DNA of 64,000 bases from NCBI GenBank assembly GCA_963971425.1, contig CAXARX010000400.1:1-64000 (forward strand), read 5' to 3'. This document shows positions 21,801-33,986 of the stretch, piece after piece. Position numbers and translations under genes: made by a program. How positions within the stretch are numbered: position 1 is the stretch's first letter; the number at the start of each line of letters is the position of its first letter. The DNA comes from Bryoerythrophyllum caledonicum. Its lineage: Eukaryota; Streptophyta; Bryopsida; Pottiales; Pottiaceae. The notes under the pieces are model-generated. The model saw only the letters and a list, made by a program, of their open reading frames with translations, searched no databases and was not told the DNA's origin.

Positions 21801-24800
21801 ATGGCTACTTTTGAGAATGAGAGTGCGAGAGTCATTGACAAGTTCAAAGGGGACAACTTCAACCTTTGGAAGTTTAAGATGGAGAAGGTGTTGGAGTCCA
21901 TGGAACTTTGGGAGATTGTTGAAGTGACCGAGGAACCTCCATCGTTTGATGATGATCCAAAGGTGATAAAGGACTACAATCGGCGTGTGAAGAAGGTAAT
22001 GTCCGTGATTGGGCTCAATTTGGTGGATAGCCAAGTAGCCCACATCAAGAGTTGCAAAGGACCAGCGGAAGCATGGAAGACATTGGCGCGGATGATGCAC
22101 GAAATGTCCAAGGGCAAGGAGAAGGAGCCCCATGGCGACGACGCGGCTTTGGTGACAAAGCAAAGCAAGTCGGGCGGCTCATCCTCACGTGGCGAGCCCA
22201 AGGTGTGTTACAATTGTGGCAAACCGGGCCACATTGCGCGAAATTGTTTCAAGCCCAAGAAGTGGGAGCGCGACAATGCAAACCAAGCAAAGGAGAAGAA
22301 GAATGCCAACCGCACCAAGGAGGACGATGACTATGCATTTGCAACTCAAGATGGACCTCATTCCATGCCTATGTGCAAGTGGATCATGGATTCAGGCGCT
22401 ACAAAGCACATGACATCTCATAGAGCGGCATTTGACACATATGAGCTTGTGGCAAGTGGAATGAAGGTGCAATTCAATGTAGACGGGTGTACAATGAAGG
22501 CACCAAATGGAGATGTACTTGCCGTGGCACCTCGCAAAGACAACTTGTACCAAGTGAGCTTCAACAAGGTGTATGAGGCGGATGCGGCCAATATGGCACA
22601 ATCATCATTGACGAATGGAGCAATACAACTTTGGCATCGTCGACTTGGTCATTTGAATGAGAGGAGCGTGCGCTTTCTTCAAAGCATGGTAAGTGGCATG
22701 GATCTTGGCGCGGACAAATCATCCATGCCATTTTGTGAAAGGGTGTGTACAAGGCAAGCAACATCGAGCACCGTTTCCGAAAGATGGAGGGACCCGTGCT
22801 TCAAAGCCTTTGGAGATTGTGCATTCGGATGTGTGCGGCCCCATAAGAACCACGTCTTTTGGAGGTGCAAGGTACTTTGTTACCTTCATTGATGACTTTT
22901 CGAGGAAGGTTTGGTTGTATACATTGAAGACCAAAGGAGAGTGCCTTGAGAAGTTCAAGGAGTTCAAGGCTCTTGCCGAGAAGCAATCGGAGCATAAGAT
23001 CAAGGCGTCTCGCTCTGACAATGGAGGGGAGTTCATATCCAAGGCCTTTCGACACTACTTGAAGCATCACGGCATCGAAAGGCAACCATCAACACCATAC
23101 ACGCCGGAGCAAAACGGAGTAGCGGAGCATGCCAACCGTACGATTGTGGAGATGGCAAGGAGCATTATTCATGCCCAATGCCTCAAACTCTCATTTTGGG
23201 CAGAAGCTGACCAATGCGGTGTATAACCGCAATCGGTGTCCAACAAAGGCGCTTGTCACCATTACACCACAAGAGGCTTGGAGCGGCCGCAAGCCATGCA
23301 TTTCACATATGCGCGTATTTGGATGTATTGCTTATGCAAAGGTGCCGGATGCAAAGAGGGGTAAGCTCAATGCAAAAGGCATAAAGTGTTTGTTTCTTGG
23401 CTATTGTGAGGGCACCAAAGCGTATCGCCTCATGTGTATTGAGACAATGAAGATTATTCGGAGTCATGATGTAGTTTTTGTCGAAGATAGCACTAGTGTT
23501 GGCCATGGTTTGGAGATGAGTCCAAGTGGGAGTGGTGAGATGCCTTCATTGGTTTTGGTGGACAAACCAATTCTCTCTAGTGATAGTGGAGATGGTGATT
23601 CAAAGAAGGAGGAATTGGTGGATGTTGAAGAAGTTGGTGCAAACGTGACGCCTTTGCCAACATCAAGTGGCGATGAAGAGAAGGGAAGCACGCAAGAGCC
23701 ACGATATCCACGAAGGGAACGGCGTCCTCTCGGTGAGTGGTGGAAGAACCACATCTTGCCACAACATGAAGTGGAGCGCTCAAATGTGGCAACACTCGAG
23801 GATCCATTGAACATGTGTGAAGCCATGCGATCGGAGGATGCAAGCAAGTGGGAGGCAGCCATGCAAGAGGAGTATGACTCTCTTATGGCCAATGGTACAT
23901 GGGAGTTGAGTCCTCTTCCAAAGGATCACAAGAGTGTGGGGTGCAAGTGGGTGTTTCGCACAAAGAAGGATGCTTTGGGGCACGTTGTACGCCACAAGGC
24001 AAGATTGGTGGCTAAGGGATATTCTCAAGTTGAAGGAGTGGACTTCCTTGAGACATTTGCACCCGTGGCCAAGTTCAACACCATTCGATGCATCCTTGCA
24101 CTTGGAGCGGCGTTAGACTTGGAGATCCATCAAACGGATGTGAAGACCGCATTTTTGAATGGGGAATTGGAGGAAGAGATCTACATGGACCAACCTCAAG
24201 GGTTTCAACAAAAGAACTTTGAGCATCTTGTGTGCAAGCTTAAAAAGTCGTTGTATGGACTCAAGCAATCACCAAGGGCATGGTATCAACGCATTGACTC
24301 CTTCTTCTCCAACGAGGGCTTTACAAGGAGTGAAGCGGATCATTCATTGTACATCAAGCAAAGGGGTGAGTACTTGTTGATAGTGCTCATTTATGTGGAT
24401 TACTTCATTATCTTGGCTAGCCTTTTGGCCAAGTTGGCGTGGCTCAAGGGCAAACACAATGCGGAGTTTGAAATGAGCGATCTCGGGGAGTTGAAGTTTG
24501 GCCTTGGTGTTGAATTTGTGAGGGATCGCAAGGCCCGCACCATCACCATGAGCCAAAGCCACTACATTGACGAGGTCCTCAAGCGCTTCAACATAGAGGA
24601 GTGCAAGCCCATTAGTACGCCATTAGATGTCAATTTCAAGTTGATGAAGCTCTCGAAAGAAGAGTTTGAGGTGATCCAAGGTGAGATGGAAGGCATGCCA
24701 TACAAAGGTGGAGTTGGATCATTGATGTATGCTATGGTGGCGACACGAGCGGATCTTGCATTTGCAGTGAGCATGGTGAGCCAATTCATGTCTAGGCCTG

Positions 24801-25402
24801 GACCGGCACATTCGAGTGCCGTGAAACGCATCATGAGGTACTTGCAAGGTACCAAGGATCACAAGTTGTGCCTTGGTGGTGAAGGCATTGTTTTGCGAGG
24901 GTATTGCGATGCGGATTGGGCCGGAGATGCAAACGAGCGTCGTTCTTCTACGGGGTATGTGTTCTTTATTGGAGATGGTGCAATCTTGTGGAATTGCCGA
25001 AGGCAACCCACCATTGCCTTGTCCACAATAGAGGCGGAGTACATGGCCACAAGCCAAAGCACGAAGGAGGCCATTTGGCTTCGCAAGCTTTTGGGCGATG
25101 TGGGGTTTGTTCAAGAAGGAGCAACAACCATCATGTGCGACAATCAAGGGTGCATTGCTCTTGCAAAGAACCCTACACATCACTCACGCACAAAGCACAT
25201 TGATGTGCAACACCACTTCATTCGCGAGAAGTTGGAGAGCGGTGAGATTCGGTTGATGTATTGTCCAACGGAAGATATGGTGGCGGATGTGTTGACAAAG
25301 GCGCTTGCAAAGGAGCGGCATCAACGGTTGGTGAAGGCGATGGGATTGCGAGAAGGTAACTACTCGCAAAGTGGGAGTGTTGGAGTATTGAGTTGCTCGT
25401 AG
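21801..25402 (+). pseudogene. copia gag-pol polyprotein, broken
   Basis: The ORF starts at ATG 21801 with a copia gag N-terminus (FKGDNFNLWKFKMEKVL). A CCHC zinc knuckle CYNCGKPGHIARNC lies at about 22206-22247, the aspartic protease DSGATKHMT at about 22389, an integrase zinc-binding segment (WHRRLGHLNERSVRFL) at about 22633, and integrase core acidic residues in HSDVCGP, RSDNGGEF and PEQNGVAE up to 23130. Reverse transcriptase lies at about 23820-24700 and RNase H (CDADWAGD, STIEAEYMA, CDNQ) at 24900-25270. Breaks: gag seems internally deleted after AWKTL, sequence after the protease is shortened, single-base shifts occur near 22735 and 23208, and the usual YVDD of reverse transcriptase reads YVDY at about 24394-24405. 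Family membership is certain; activity is unlikely. Confidence 0.92.
25368..25377 (+). promoter_or_regulatory. polypurine tract of copia element
   Basis: AAAGTGGGAG lies directly before the 3' LTR, where second-strand priming starts in LTR elements. Confidence 0.8.
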
Positions 25403-25842
25403 TAATTACGGCATTGTAAATAGTTGTAATGAGGTTAGATTAGTGGGGAAAGAAAAAGGGGAGAAAATGGAGAGAGGTAGATTGACATGTGGCATGGTCA
25501 AAGAGGTAGGACCAGCCCATGTGTCTTGCATGGGATAAGCAATGACACGTGGGTGGTTACATGTAGTTGATGTGCCATGTGTTCCATGCATTAGTTGGCA
25601 AAGGACATGTGGATGCACGCATGGTTTTGAACCGCCATGTGTTCCATGCTTTAGTTGGCAAGGGACACGTGGATGTATGCATGGTCTCGAACCGCCATGT
25701 GTCCAAATGTGTTGGCAACTAAGTTGTAGTATAAGTAAAGGCTTTCGAAAGAAGGCAACATCTCACTCCAAGCATTGTTTCTACTACCTTGTGTGTTTTA
25801 CTTGCTTGTGCAACTATATCTCTTCTATTCTTGATTCCAACA
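25378..25842 (+). repeat. copia 3' LTR
   Basis: 465 bp, four differences from the 5' LTR. One of its three ACGTGG cores is changed (ACATGTGG near 25606). It is followed by the target duplication CCATC at 25843-25847. Confidence 0.95.
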
Positions 25843-25847
25843 CCATC

Positions 25848-27254
25848 GACAGTGGCGGAAAATTGAAATCTGTGGCTCGTGATTTCGACATCCCAGCTTC
25901 ATCACTTCGAGATCACATCTACGGCATAACAACTCAGAGAAAGAAAGGGAAGGCAGGGGTTTTGAGCGGGGAAGAGGAGAGCACTTTGGTGCAGTGGATG
26001 TTGGACATGCAGGCACATGCACATCCGGTGTCCGTGATTGAGCTGCGCAGCAAGGTCGCAGAGATAACACATGAGCGCTGGACTCCGTTCAAGGAGGGTA
26101 TACCAAGCCGGGGTTGGCTGCGCTTGTTCAGAGTGCGGCATTCACAGCTCACTCTGCGGTGTCCACAGGGGTTAGAGGAGGGGCGGGCAAGGGGACTAAA
26201 CCAAGGCAGTGTAGTATCTTTCTATGAAAACTTGCAGACAGTTTATGAGTGCCAAGGGTACTCACCTTCACAGATCTGGAATGCAGATGAATCAGGTGCT
26301 CAGGCCAGGAAGAATAGAGGTGGAGCGCTTGTATTCGCACGGCGTGGCTCTAGATCCGTTCACGCCACAGTTTCTGACAGTAGAGAGCATCTAACAGTTC
26401 TCTCATGTATCAATGCAGCAGGCGTGTATATTTCTAACTTCTACATATTCAAAGGCAAGAAGAAATTGCGAAACTACATCATCAAATGTGAATACAAGGC
26501 TTGCATGACAATGCAGGCAAATGCATGGATGACGGCATTCTTATTTTCAGCCCGGATCTCGCACTTCTTTGCTACAGTGTGAACAAGGTATGGACTATCA
26601 CAACAAAACAGGCGCTTGTTAGTACTTCATGGCCATGGGTCGCTTGTGACGTTAGAAGTAGTACAGAAAGCAAGAGTTGAGGGACTTGATACCATCACAT
26701 TGCTTAGCTATACGAGCCACAGATTACAGCCACTAGATGTTAGCATATTCAAACCATTCAAAGTGGCATTTTGCGCCTGTAGAGACCGCTAGACAGTGAG
26801 AAACAAGGAAAAAGGAGCAAGCCAGGAAGATCTAGCAGAGTAGGTCTCCCTGGGATTAAAGAAAGCACTGACCCCAACAAAAATTCAGAAGGGCTTCTCC
26901 TGCACGGGGATCTGGCCGCTGAATCTCAGAGCCATGGATCCCTATATGGCCCCGAGCGAGTGCTTCGCAGTGGCTATAGAGGAATAAGATCATGATAATG
27001 ACTCCGACGATGACTCCGACGATGACTCTGAAGAGGAGGTGCACGTGGACAGGGCGGCTCCATCGAACTTTGGCGTTGAGTGCGTACCGGAGACGCAGCC
27101 CGATACACGGGAAGCGCCTCAATTCTTTGTCGAAGAAGATCCGATGGAGGCAATTGACATAGATTTTGAGGCAACTCTGAAGTCCGACGGAGAAGACGAA
27201 GTGACGTCGGCGCTGCAGAATTTCTTCGAGCCCCGCAGATGGTGCGCTCGATGA
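25848..27254 (+). pseudogene. pogo/Tigger-type transposase, main part
   Basis: One frame runs the whole length, interrupted only by stops at 26580 (TGA), 26790 (TAG), 26841 (TAG) and 26985 (TAA). In order: rest of the psq helix-turn-helix; a CENP-B-type DNA-binding segment (EESTLVQWMLDMQ to RGWLRLFRVRH); then a DDE domain with IWNADESG (first Asp at 26286), LLVLHGHGSLVT at about 26616 where the family has Asp in place of the first His, and SHRLQPLDVSIFKPFK with the third Asp. An acidic tail follows. It is dead through stops, the lost second catalytic Asp and the copia insertion. The transposition function is known for the family; the reading is by eye. Confidence 0.85.
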
Positions 27255-27299
27255 GGAGAGCGTGACGGGATGGCGAGCCTTTAGTCAACTACTCCAAGT

Positions 27300-27645
27300 C
27301 GATAATCATGAGCTCTGATGAATACATTTTGACGATGGAGGCGAAAGCTGCGAGAAAGGAAGCCGTTTCAAACGAACGTGAAGAGCGGAAGAAGCTTGCA
27401 GACCAAAGAAAGCTGCAGCAAGAACAAGAGAGAGCATAAAAAGAAGCAGACAAGGTTCTGCACAGGGTGCAGGCAGAGTGAAAGCGAGCGGAGAAGGAGC
27501 GCGAGAAGACTCGCTAGGAGAGCGAGAGGTCCAGAAAGCGAAGGGAGGCTGAATTGAGAAAGCAAGCAAGAGAAAGGCTGAAGAGCTCAACCCGCATCGG
27601 TATGGCCGGTGAGGCGCAGCCCTCATGCATGGATGTTGGAACGTA
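27300..27645 (+). pseudogene. coiled-coil tail of the pogo-type transposase
   Basis: A shifted frame encodes ILTMEAKAARKEAVSNEREE and then long K/E/R/A/Q-rich heptad-like sequence with several in-frame stops. Basic coiled-coil tails are common in fungal and plant pogo-like transposases, so this is probably the C-terminus after a frameshift. Confidence 0.5.
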
Positions 27646-27654
27646 AACTTAGGA

Positions 27655-28882
27655 TCTAGCACAGGGAGCCGATGCGAGGCTAATCTCTTGAGGGACAAAT
27701 TTGGGTAAGCATATAAGTATGTTCATTTTATATGGACATACTTATAAGCTTATATGGACAAGCATATAAGTATGTTCATTTTTTACTTTGAAATGTTCTT
27801 ACAAACTCATGCTTGTCACGAAACCTCATTTGTCAAAGCAAATATTTTTCACTCTTAATTGCTAATATGGAGATATTGTTTTCAAGCTTCCTTGGTGGTT
27901 GTAATCAACCATATTTCCTTACTAGGACGCTTATGGATGTTGCTACCTTATACATTGGCTACATAGCAATGGAATGGTTAAACATACCAGTCAATTGTTA
28001 TATTTTTATATTTCTACGTATTTCTACGTATTCTTACGTGATTTTACGTATTTTTCCGACACATCACAAAAGGTCTACATCTGACAAATGCCACATAAAG
28101 AAGTCTAACTTCTTCGAAGAGACAATTCTTGGATATTACGGTACAACGATATTTTGGTTGAACCACACTTAGAAAGAGAACTGTCCAACTTCATTTAGAA
28201 CAAACGACGACATATTACTATACTTTATGATGCTTTCAAGCAAGGTTTATTTCCTACCACAATAGGTAAACCTGACAATGTCTTCAACGTGATGATGTAT
28301 ATCTCACAAGATTATGAGGATCGGGACAGTTTAAGGCTGAACCAAAAAAGATCGCCTGAGTGTTACACCTGCTTCCTGTGCTACCTAACATACGAATAAT
28401 TTCTGTCACCTTGACCAGTTAACGACGGACTCCTACAACTATTGAACAGCAAGGAGTTTTGGAGCTTCTGAGCTTACCGGAAGAACAGACACATGTATTC
28501 ACCGAGATACCTTAACACATCGTTTTTGTTGTATGACCTCACAGTTGAATGGGGTAGTTGTACATATGTTGTTTTGGTGTCTCGTTTACTGTTGAGAGAA
28601 CTGAACGATGAAACCATGCCACTGATTGCAGAAAGTGGCATGGATCTGCTATAATCTTACTACGATATTAATGTTTAGTTCTAGTATCGACGTCTACATT
28701 CCATGTGACGTCTGGATTCCCGTGGTGAGAAAAGTGTTCGAGATTATAGTCTTGCTTGAATACGTTACCATGCATGCACTTATTTGTTGTGTCTGAGTTC
28801 ACTGGGTCTGAGTTTGTTGTCTTGCCTGAACACTTTACCATGCATGCAATGATTGCAGAGTTCGACCGGAGTTCACTGTGGC
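27655..28882. other. no gene seen
   Basis: AT-rich. It holds an inverted repeat around ATAAGTATGTTCATTTTATA (27700-27790), four TTACGT/TACGTA motifs at 28013-28052, and a 30-bp direct repeat (GTCTTGCTTGAATACGTTAC, at about 28751 and 28819). A 119-codon ORF at 27813-28172 looks like chance. Confidence 0.4.
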
Positions 28883-28885
28883 TAA

Positions 28886-29286
28886 GAGCATCTCCACCAG
28901 TGGTTGAACACTAGCCTAAAAAGGAACTTCCGGGCTACTGTTCAGCAAAACGGCTCCCCACCAACGGGCCTTTGACGGGGCCTCAACGGTCAGGGCTTCC
29001 ACGCATATGAGGAGGCACGGAATTCGAGCAATGCTCTTCCGTGTTTCCTTAAGCAACTGTAGACAAAATTTATTCACTATAGCCGAAAGAGAAGGGAGAT
29101 AGTGAGGGGAGGGGACTGAAAGTTAGATGGGAGAGACAAGTCGCACTTTCCCCGAAATTGCATATCAAAGGCACATATCATGCGGTTGGTAGGGACAGCG
29201 CCCGCCCAATCGGGCCAGGCCAGCCCGCTCCCCCGTTACAGCACCCCTCCGGCCCAGTTGCGGGCACGCAACTGTTGGAGATGCTC
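28886..29286. mobile_element. Harbinger-like MITE, 401 bp, TSD TAA
   Basis: Terminal inverted repeats GAGCATCTCCACCAG (left) and, on the opposite strand at the right end, GAGCATCTCCAACAG agree at 14 of 15 positions. Both ends are flanked by TAA (28883-28885 and 29287-29289), the 3-bp duplication typical of PIF/Harbinger. The inside is GC-rich and non-coding. GAGCATCTCCA ends are known from plant MITEs. Confidence 0.85.
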
Positions 29287-29289
29287 TAA

Positions 29290-30177
29290 CGTCATTGGGC
29301 TGTGTAAAAACGTCACAATGCATATAATGATTGATATGTCAGTCCAGATGTCACTGTAATCCAGAAACCGCATGACTATGTTTGTGTTTGAACCTACAAA
29401 CTGAGTACACGTGCTTCCAAGTGGAAAACAGTCACCATGTGGTCTCGGCCATGACCAACATGGTTGCAATAGGCTATGGGAAACATAGGCTTAACTCACG
29501 TTTATCTGATTTGTCTGCTTCAGGACAGCGCATACACATTACAATTTAAGTAAGCTACAGGAGCTCACAATGACTTCAACCGAACATGGCAACAGTGCAC
29601 AACAAGTTTACAAATACGAGATCTAACATGGAGGGAGATGGATGATCAAACAATTTTACTAGATATGTAAATAGGATTATATTTTTCCATTTCCGTGACT
29701 ACATCATGACTAAGTTGTTGCACGGCTGAAGACACCTTGCATACGGCATTGAACTAACAATTTGTTCATTTGATCCCATGGGTGTAGGTGAGGCTATGCA
29801 TCCTCGGAAGTGGATATTACAGAACCCCACTACAATAAATCTAGTATCTTTCACCCTCTAGTCCTTTTTTTGAATGTTCTTTACAACAAAAAATATACGA
29901 TTGTTATTACGTGTGACTAAATTCATGGTTATATCTCGATTTTTACTCAACTATATTTGTCAAAAACTTGGATTTGACATATCTCAGTCTGAAATAGAAA
30001 GTGCCTAGATATAGGGTGTATTGAAAAGAAATGCTACTCTCTCTCTCTCTTCTGTTCGAATTCCATCCTCTGCTACTGTAGTGCCAGCTTAGTTGCCAGG
30101 ACAAGGATTTTTTTGAAGTCAGTGCGTGGAAGGCCGAGAAGATTGCAAAACTCAAACACACGGAGAGGTGGGCGGTG
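29290..30177. other. no gene seen
   Basis: Unique AT-rich sequence with a short (CT)n at about 30037-30052. Confidence 0.35.
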
Positions 30178-30650
30178 ATGGCTAGCAAGAAGGGCAAGTC
30201 AATGGCAAGAAAATCGGGTTTAAGGTTACTCGCCGGAGATTCCCATTTCATCGGAGGATTTAGGAAACTCGGCACCTATCTAGAGATCATGGGCTGCTAA
30301 GGGTTGTTGGACTTGCCGTGGGATTTCTGGAACATGGAGATGCTTCAGGAAGTCATTAGTCCGCCACCGCGCTGCGAAAGGAAAATACGAGTACACCCGG
30401 AGATGTGGACGCAGCAAATGTGGCAGGATATATACAAGTTCCGAAAGGAAATAGTGCAGGTGGTGGAGAAAGCAACAGAGTTTCTGCAAAGAATTTTGGA
30501 AGGTTGCTTGCGCAAAGAACGGTTATAAATCGGAGGACCTGGCGGACGCTAACACAAAGATGGTATTTTGGTTTTTTAAACCTATCTTCTATCCGGAGAA
30601 ACCTAAGAGGGTAGTGGCGAAGGTATCTATAAGGTTTAAAACGGGTCAAC
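30178..30650 (+). pseudogene. decayed gag-like gene (third family member)
   Basis: From ATG 30178 the frame reads TYLEIMGC, then an in-frame TAA (30298-30300), then GLLDLPWDFW, HPEMWTQQMWQDIYKFRKE, and after a shift NGYKSEDLADANTKMVFWFF and PIFYPEKPKRVVAKV. These blocks match the ORFs at 31625 and 32000 (TYLEIMGCEGLLELPW, HPDEWSVRSWQETYKFRKE, PIIHPEKPKRLVGK) in order. Coding sequence ends near 30650. Confidence 0.65.
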
Positions 30651-30659
30651 TCACAAAAC

Positions 30660-31624
30660 ACCCAAGACTCATACACATTCTCTTCTAGACTCTAAATTTT
30701 TTCCTGGGATGGTCTATCACCTAATGTTAAGTAATTTAGCTATCTTTTCCATCATAAAACTCTTTTTTAACATAAAATATCAAGGTTTAACCCAAACTCT
30801 TAGGAAATTAAGGTTTCTAAACATCACTCTTAAAATTCACTCTTAAGAGTTAAACACCATATTCGTTATTTTGGGAAAATTCCATGATTATGGGAAAAAA
30901 TGGATTAGAACAACTTGCAGTAATGGAAGTCATCCAGGGTACTTGATGTACGGTGCATCTATAATGGTAGTAAATTAAGGTAGTTAAGCATGCAATAATG
31001 AGGCAAGACTGCTACAATTCATTGTAATGAACAATAGCAATAATCCAAAGACCACCGATGTAGTAAAATATATATACAAATGACTTTTTAATAAACGCAT
31101 TATTTACACTTAGCAGGAAAAAAACCACATACATTATCTTTCTTTCAATGTACGCAACAAAAACCTACTTTTCCCGATCAGATTGCTGAGAGATTTATTC
31201 TAAAGCCTCAATACGAGATTTAATGAAGTCACGCTGACGCTGACGTGTCCATGCCGAATCATTCTGCTGCATTAATGGGCTGTCAAGAAGACGTTGCAAC
31301 CTTCGCCTAAATCGCTCGTCTACATTTGACTTAGGAAGCAGACACCGGGTACGGACAGGTTATGATGGCCCGTACGCGTTTAGCGGCACAAGCCGGACAG
31401 TTATGATAACCGCACGGCTTGCGCGTCTCTTTCTTCTTCTCTCCTCTCCTCCGCACTTGTTGTTTTCTTCGCTCTCTTCTCTACCATCGCGTTGTCTTCC
31501 CTCCTTCCTTTTCCATCTCACTTCTGTAGGATATTAGTAGGACGCGAGGGTTTGTGGTAAGGACATTGCGTGCAAGTCAACCGGAGCCATTGCGAAGCGG
31601 AAACTGAAGGACCGGTGGAGAAGG
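30660..31624. other. no gene seen; possible leader of the 31625 gene
   Basis: AT-rich unique sequence to 31340, then a GC-richer stretch with a pyrimidine tract (31430-31530) that could be the promoter or leader of the ORF beginning at 31625. Confidence 0.3.
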
Positions 31625-33638
31625 ATGGCGGGAAGGAAGGGAAACAAGGGGAAGGAACCGGCCGTGGGCACCATCGCGCTACAGAAGGTACTGCCAGAGT
31701 TTCACACTAACCCTAAGGAGCAGAGAGTTTTAGAAACCTACCTTGAAATAATGGGGTGTGAAGGACTGCTGGAATTACCCTGGACGTACCAGAGTAAGGC
31801 ACTCTTGACGGAACTAGTGGGGAAGCCACCAAACCAGTACGCAAAGAGCCTCCGAGCCCACCCGGACGAATGGTCAGTACGATCGTGGCAGGAAACTTAC
31901 AAGTTCCGGAAGGAAGGTCGTAAGCCGTAAGGTGGCGGAGAAGAACGAAGAGTTCTTGAGGTCTTGCTTCGTCAAGGACACTAATCCTAAGGACGGATAC
32001 GCCATTGCAGACCTCAAGGACAAGGACGCCCGGATGGTAGTTAGGTTCCTCAACCCCATCATCCACCCGGAAAAACCTAAGAGGTTAGTCGGGAAGTTGG
32101 CTAGTTTGTTCCTAAGGGCAATGAAGACCAAGGTCTTGGTAGATTGGGCAGCCATAATGGAGGACCAGGTGAAGAAGATGGTGCAAAAGCTGGAGCCAAA
32201 CCGGAAAGTGGGCACTCCCCTCTCCACCTATGTGGCCTACTTATACTGGAAAAAGGGGTTGTTGAGTCCGGCGGAGAGTGACGAGTGCGGCAAGCTCTTG
32301 AAGATCCAGTCTTACGGAGGTATAGAAACCGGACCAGGAGGACTCGGATGACACGGAATAGACGGACTCGCCTCCCCCTCTAGAACGGAAGAACAAACGA
32401 AAGAGGACTGTGTCCTCCGGATCTGAGTCGGAGCCGGATACAGAGGAAGTGCCGGAACCGGACCCGGCCATTGAACCGGAACAGCCACCCGCGAGTCTCC
32501 CACGGGAGAATCGATCCACACAAGTTCCGGCACCACAGGAAGAAGCACCAGCCGCGCCCCCGTCTCCCAAGGCTCCGGAGGTTCTTGAATCAAGAGATGT
32601 GATGCCCACTCCGATCAAGCTAATCGGGCGGGTTACCGATGACGTGAAGGAGCTCTGCCAACAAATAGTGAGGCGTGTCCGGGTCCTGGATGACGAACTC
32701 CGGGAGCAAAATACCTTGCTACTGGCTCTAATGGAGGAGGCCGGAACCAAGGAGCCCGAGGCGTTGACGAAGCGGATGAAGGAGCTGAAGCAGATGGAGA
32801 AACGGCTGCATGCCGAACGGAAGCAGCAGGGGGAGATTATCAACAGCAATTCCCGGCTGTGGATCCAAGTGCTGAAGAAGGATGCGGAAATCGAGGCAGC
32901 CAACCTCGCGAGAGGCCGAAGCAAGGGCGTCCGCGTCCGGGAAGGCTCTGGAACAGGTCCGGACCGCACTGATAGAGTGCAATTGACACAGTACATTGGG
33001 CAATGCTCTACACCCAGGGCTTGGAGGCGGAGGAAAAGATGACCTGGGGGCAAATCATCCGCTTCCTCATGGACCAGGAGAAGAACATGAAGGATACCTA
33101 GAAAAATATGCGGTTGCTGGTCCGGAACATGACACCGGCGGGTTCTAGAGCGAGCAAAGGGAAAGAGCCGAAGTTGCTGTCAGCCGGAGCGGTAGGGACG
33201 TCCGGAACTCAGACCGGGCCTAAAGCGGGCAGGACACCGCCAGATCCGCCGGTTGACGGTACTCCAAGCCTCATACTAGTCCGTAAATGGCAGAGTGGCC
33301 CATCTCATAGGTCTGGCACGGAAGTACAAGTGGAGCCTGTCCGGATCCTCTTCGGGTCTCCGTCACCTTCCAGTACAGCCGCCACTGAAGCACCGAGCCC
33401 GTCTGTTTCTAAGGAACCAGCCGCCAGCCCGTCCGGAAGCAAGAAGAAACAAACTACCAAGGTCCGGACCCCTTCACCAGCCGTTCCAACCGGGCCGACC
33501 ATCGGAGAGAGCCAATGTCGGGAGGCACAGCCACTGACCATCCCTGCCCCGACACTAGCAACCGACCAGGGAGCAGGCACACCACCATCTACACCCTACC
33601 GGCCGGGACGTGTCTTGTATGTGAGCGGAGAGCAGTGA
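31625..33638 (+). pseudogene. gag-like gene with frameshifts (fourth family member)
   Basis: ATG at 31625. The coding sequence spans about 670 codons but switches frame near 31925, between 32340 and 32410, and near 32925, and has a TAG near 33102 (CAG-to-TAG type). Segments in order: TYLEIMGCEGLLELPW and WQETYKFRKE; DGYAIADLKDKDARMVV and HPEKPKRLVG; an acidic, proline-rich linker with ESRDV; coiled coil of about 150 residues (RVRVLDDELREQNTLLLALM onward); MTWGQIIRFLMDQEKNMK, matching RVIAFMMEQIVKLEEAYANMK of copies 1 and 2; a proline/serine tail. Same architecture as 253-2163, but much diverged. The shifts may be real decay or assembly errors. Confidence 0.6.
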
Positions 33639-33937
33639 GCAGAAAATTTGGCCTTAGAGAGCAGAGAATATTCAAAAAATGTCAGGTATATTCCTTTTTT
33701 TAAAAGTAAAATTTCAATTTTTACTAAAATAAGCAAATTTTAGGACCTAAACCCGTGAAACTATTCAGTTTGATTAAGTGACACCCGGAAAGTAATCCAG
33801 TATATTCAAATTGTGAAATGTTTTGGCTTTGGTGATTGTTGAAAATGTAACTTACACGATTACAATTTAGTGAAATCTAATTACAATTGAAAATACCACA
33901 GTTCATTGAGGTACTTGACTTTGGATTACAAAGTTGA

Positions 33938-33963
33938 GTACCCTCTCGGAAACGAGAGGGTAC
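33938..33963. repeat. 26-bp palindrome, isolated type B site
   Basis: Arms GTACCCTCTCG and CGAGAGGGTAC around a 4-bp centre, perfect. Same class as the array at 39 kb. It lies just beyond the 3' end of the MULE-like gene. Confidence 0.9.
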
Positions 33964-33986
33964 ATGACTAAATATAGAAAACACAA

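Larger units (their letters stand above)
20747..25842 (+). mobile_element. Ty1/copia LTR retrotransposon, structurally complete
   Basis: Two 465-bp LTRs, each starting TGTTGG and ending CCAACA, bracket a gag-pol region with the order zinc knuckle, protease, integrase, reverse transcriptase, RNase H that defines Ty1/copia. Flanks carry the CCATC duplication. The LTRs differ at only four positions that I could find (three in the block near 20972, one near 21111), all transitions, so insertion was recent. The internal region nevertheless has deletions, two frameshifts and an altered reverse transcriptase active site, so this copy is not autonomous. Confidence 0.95.

Noticed and set aside
27813-28172. 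119-codon ORF
   Set aside because: AT-rich, Ile/Phe/Tyr-rich, no family.
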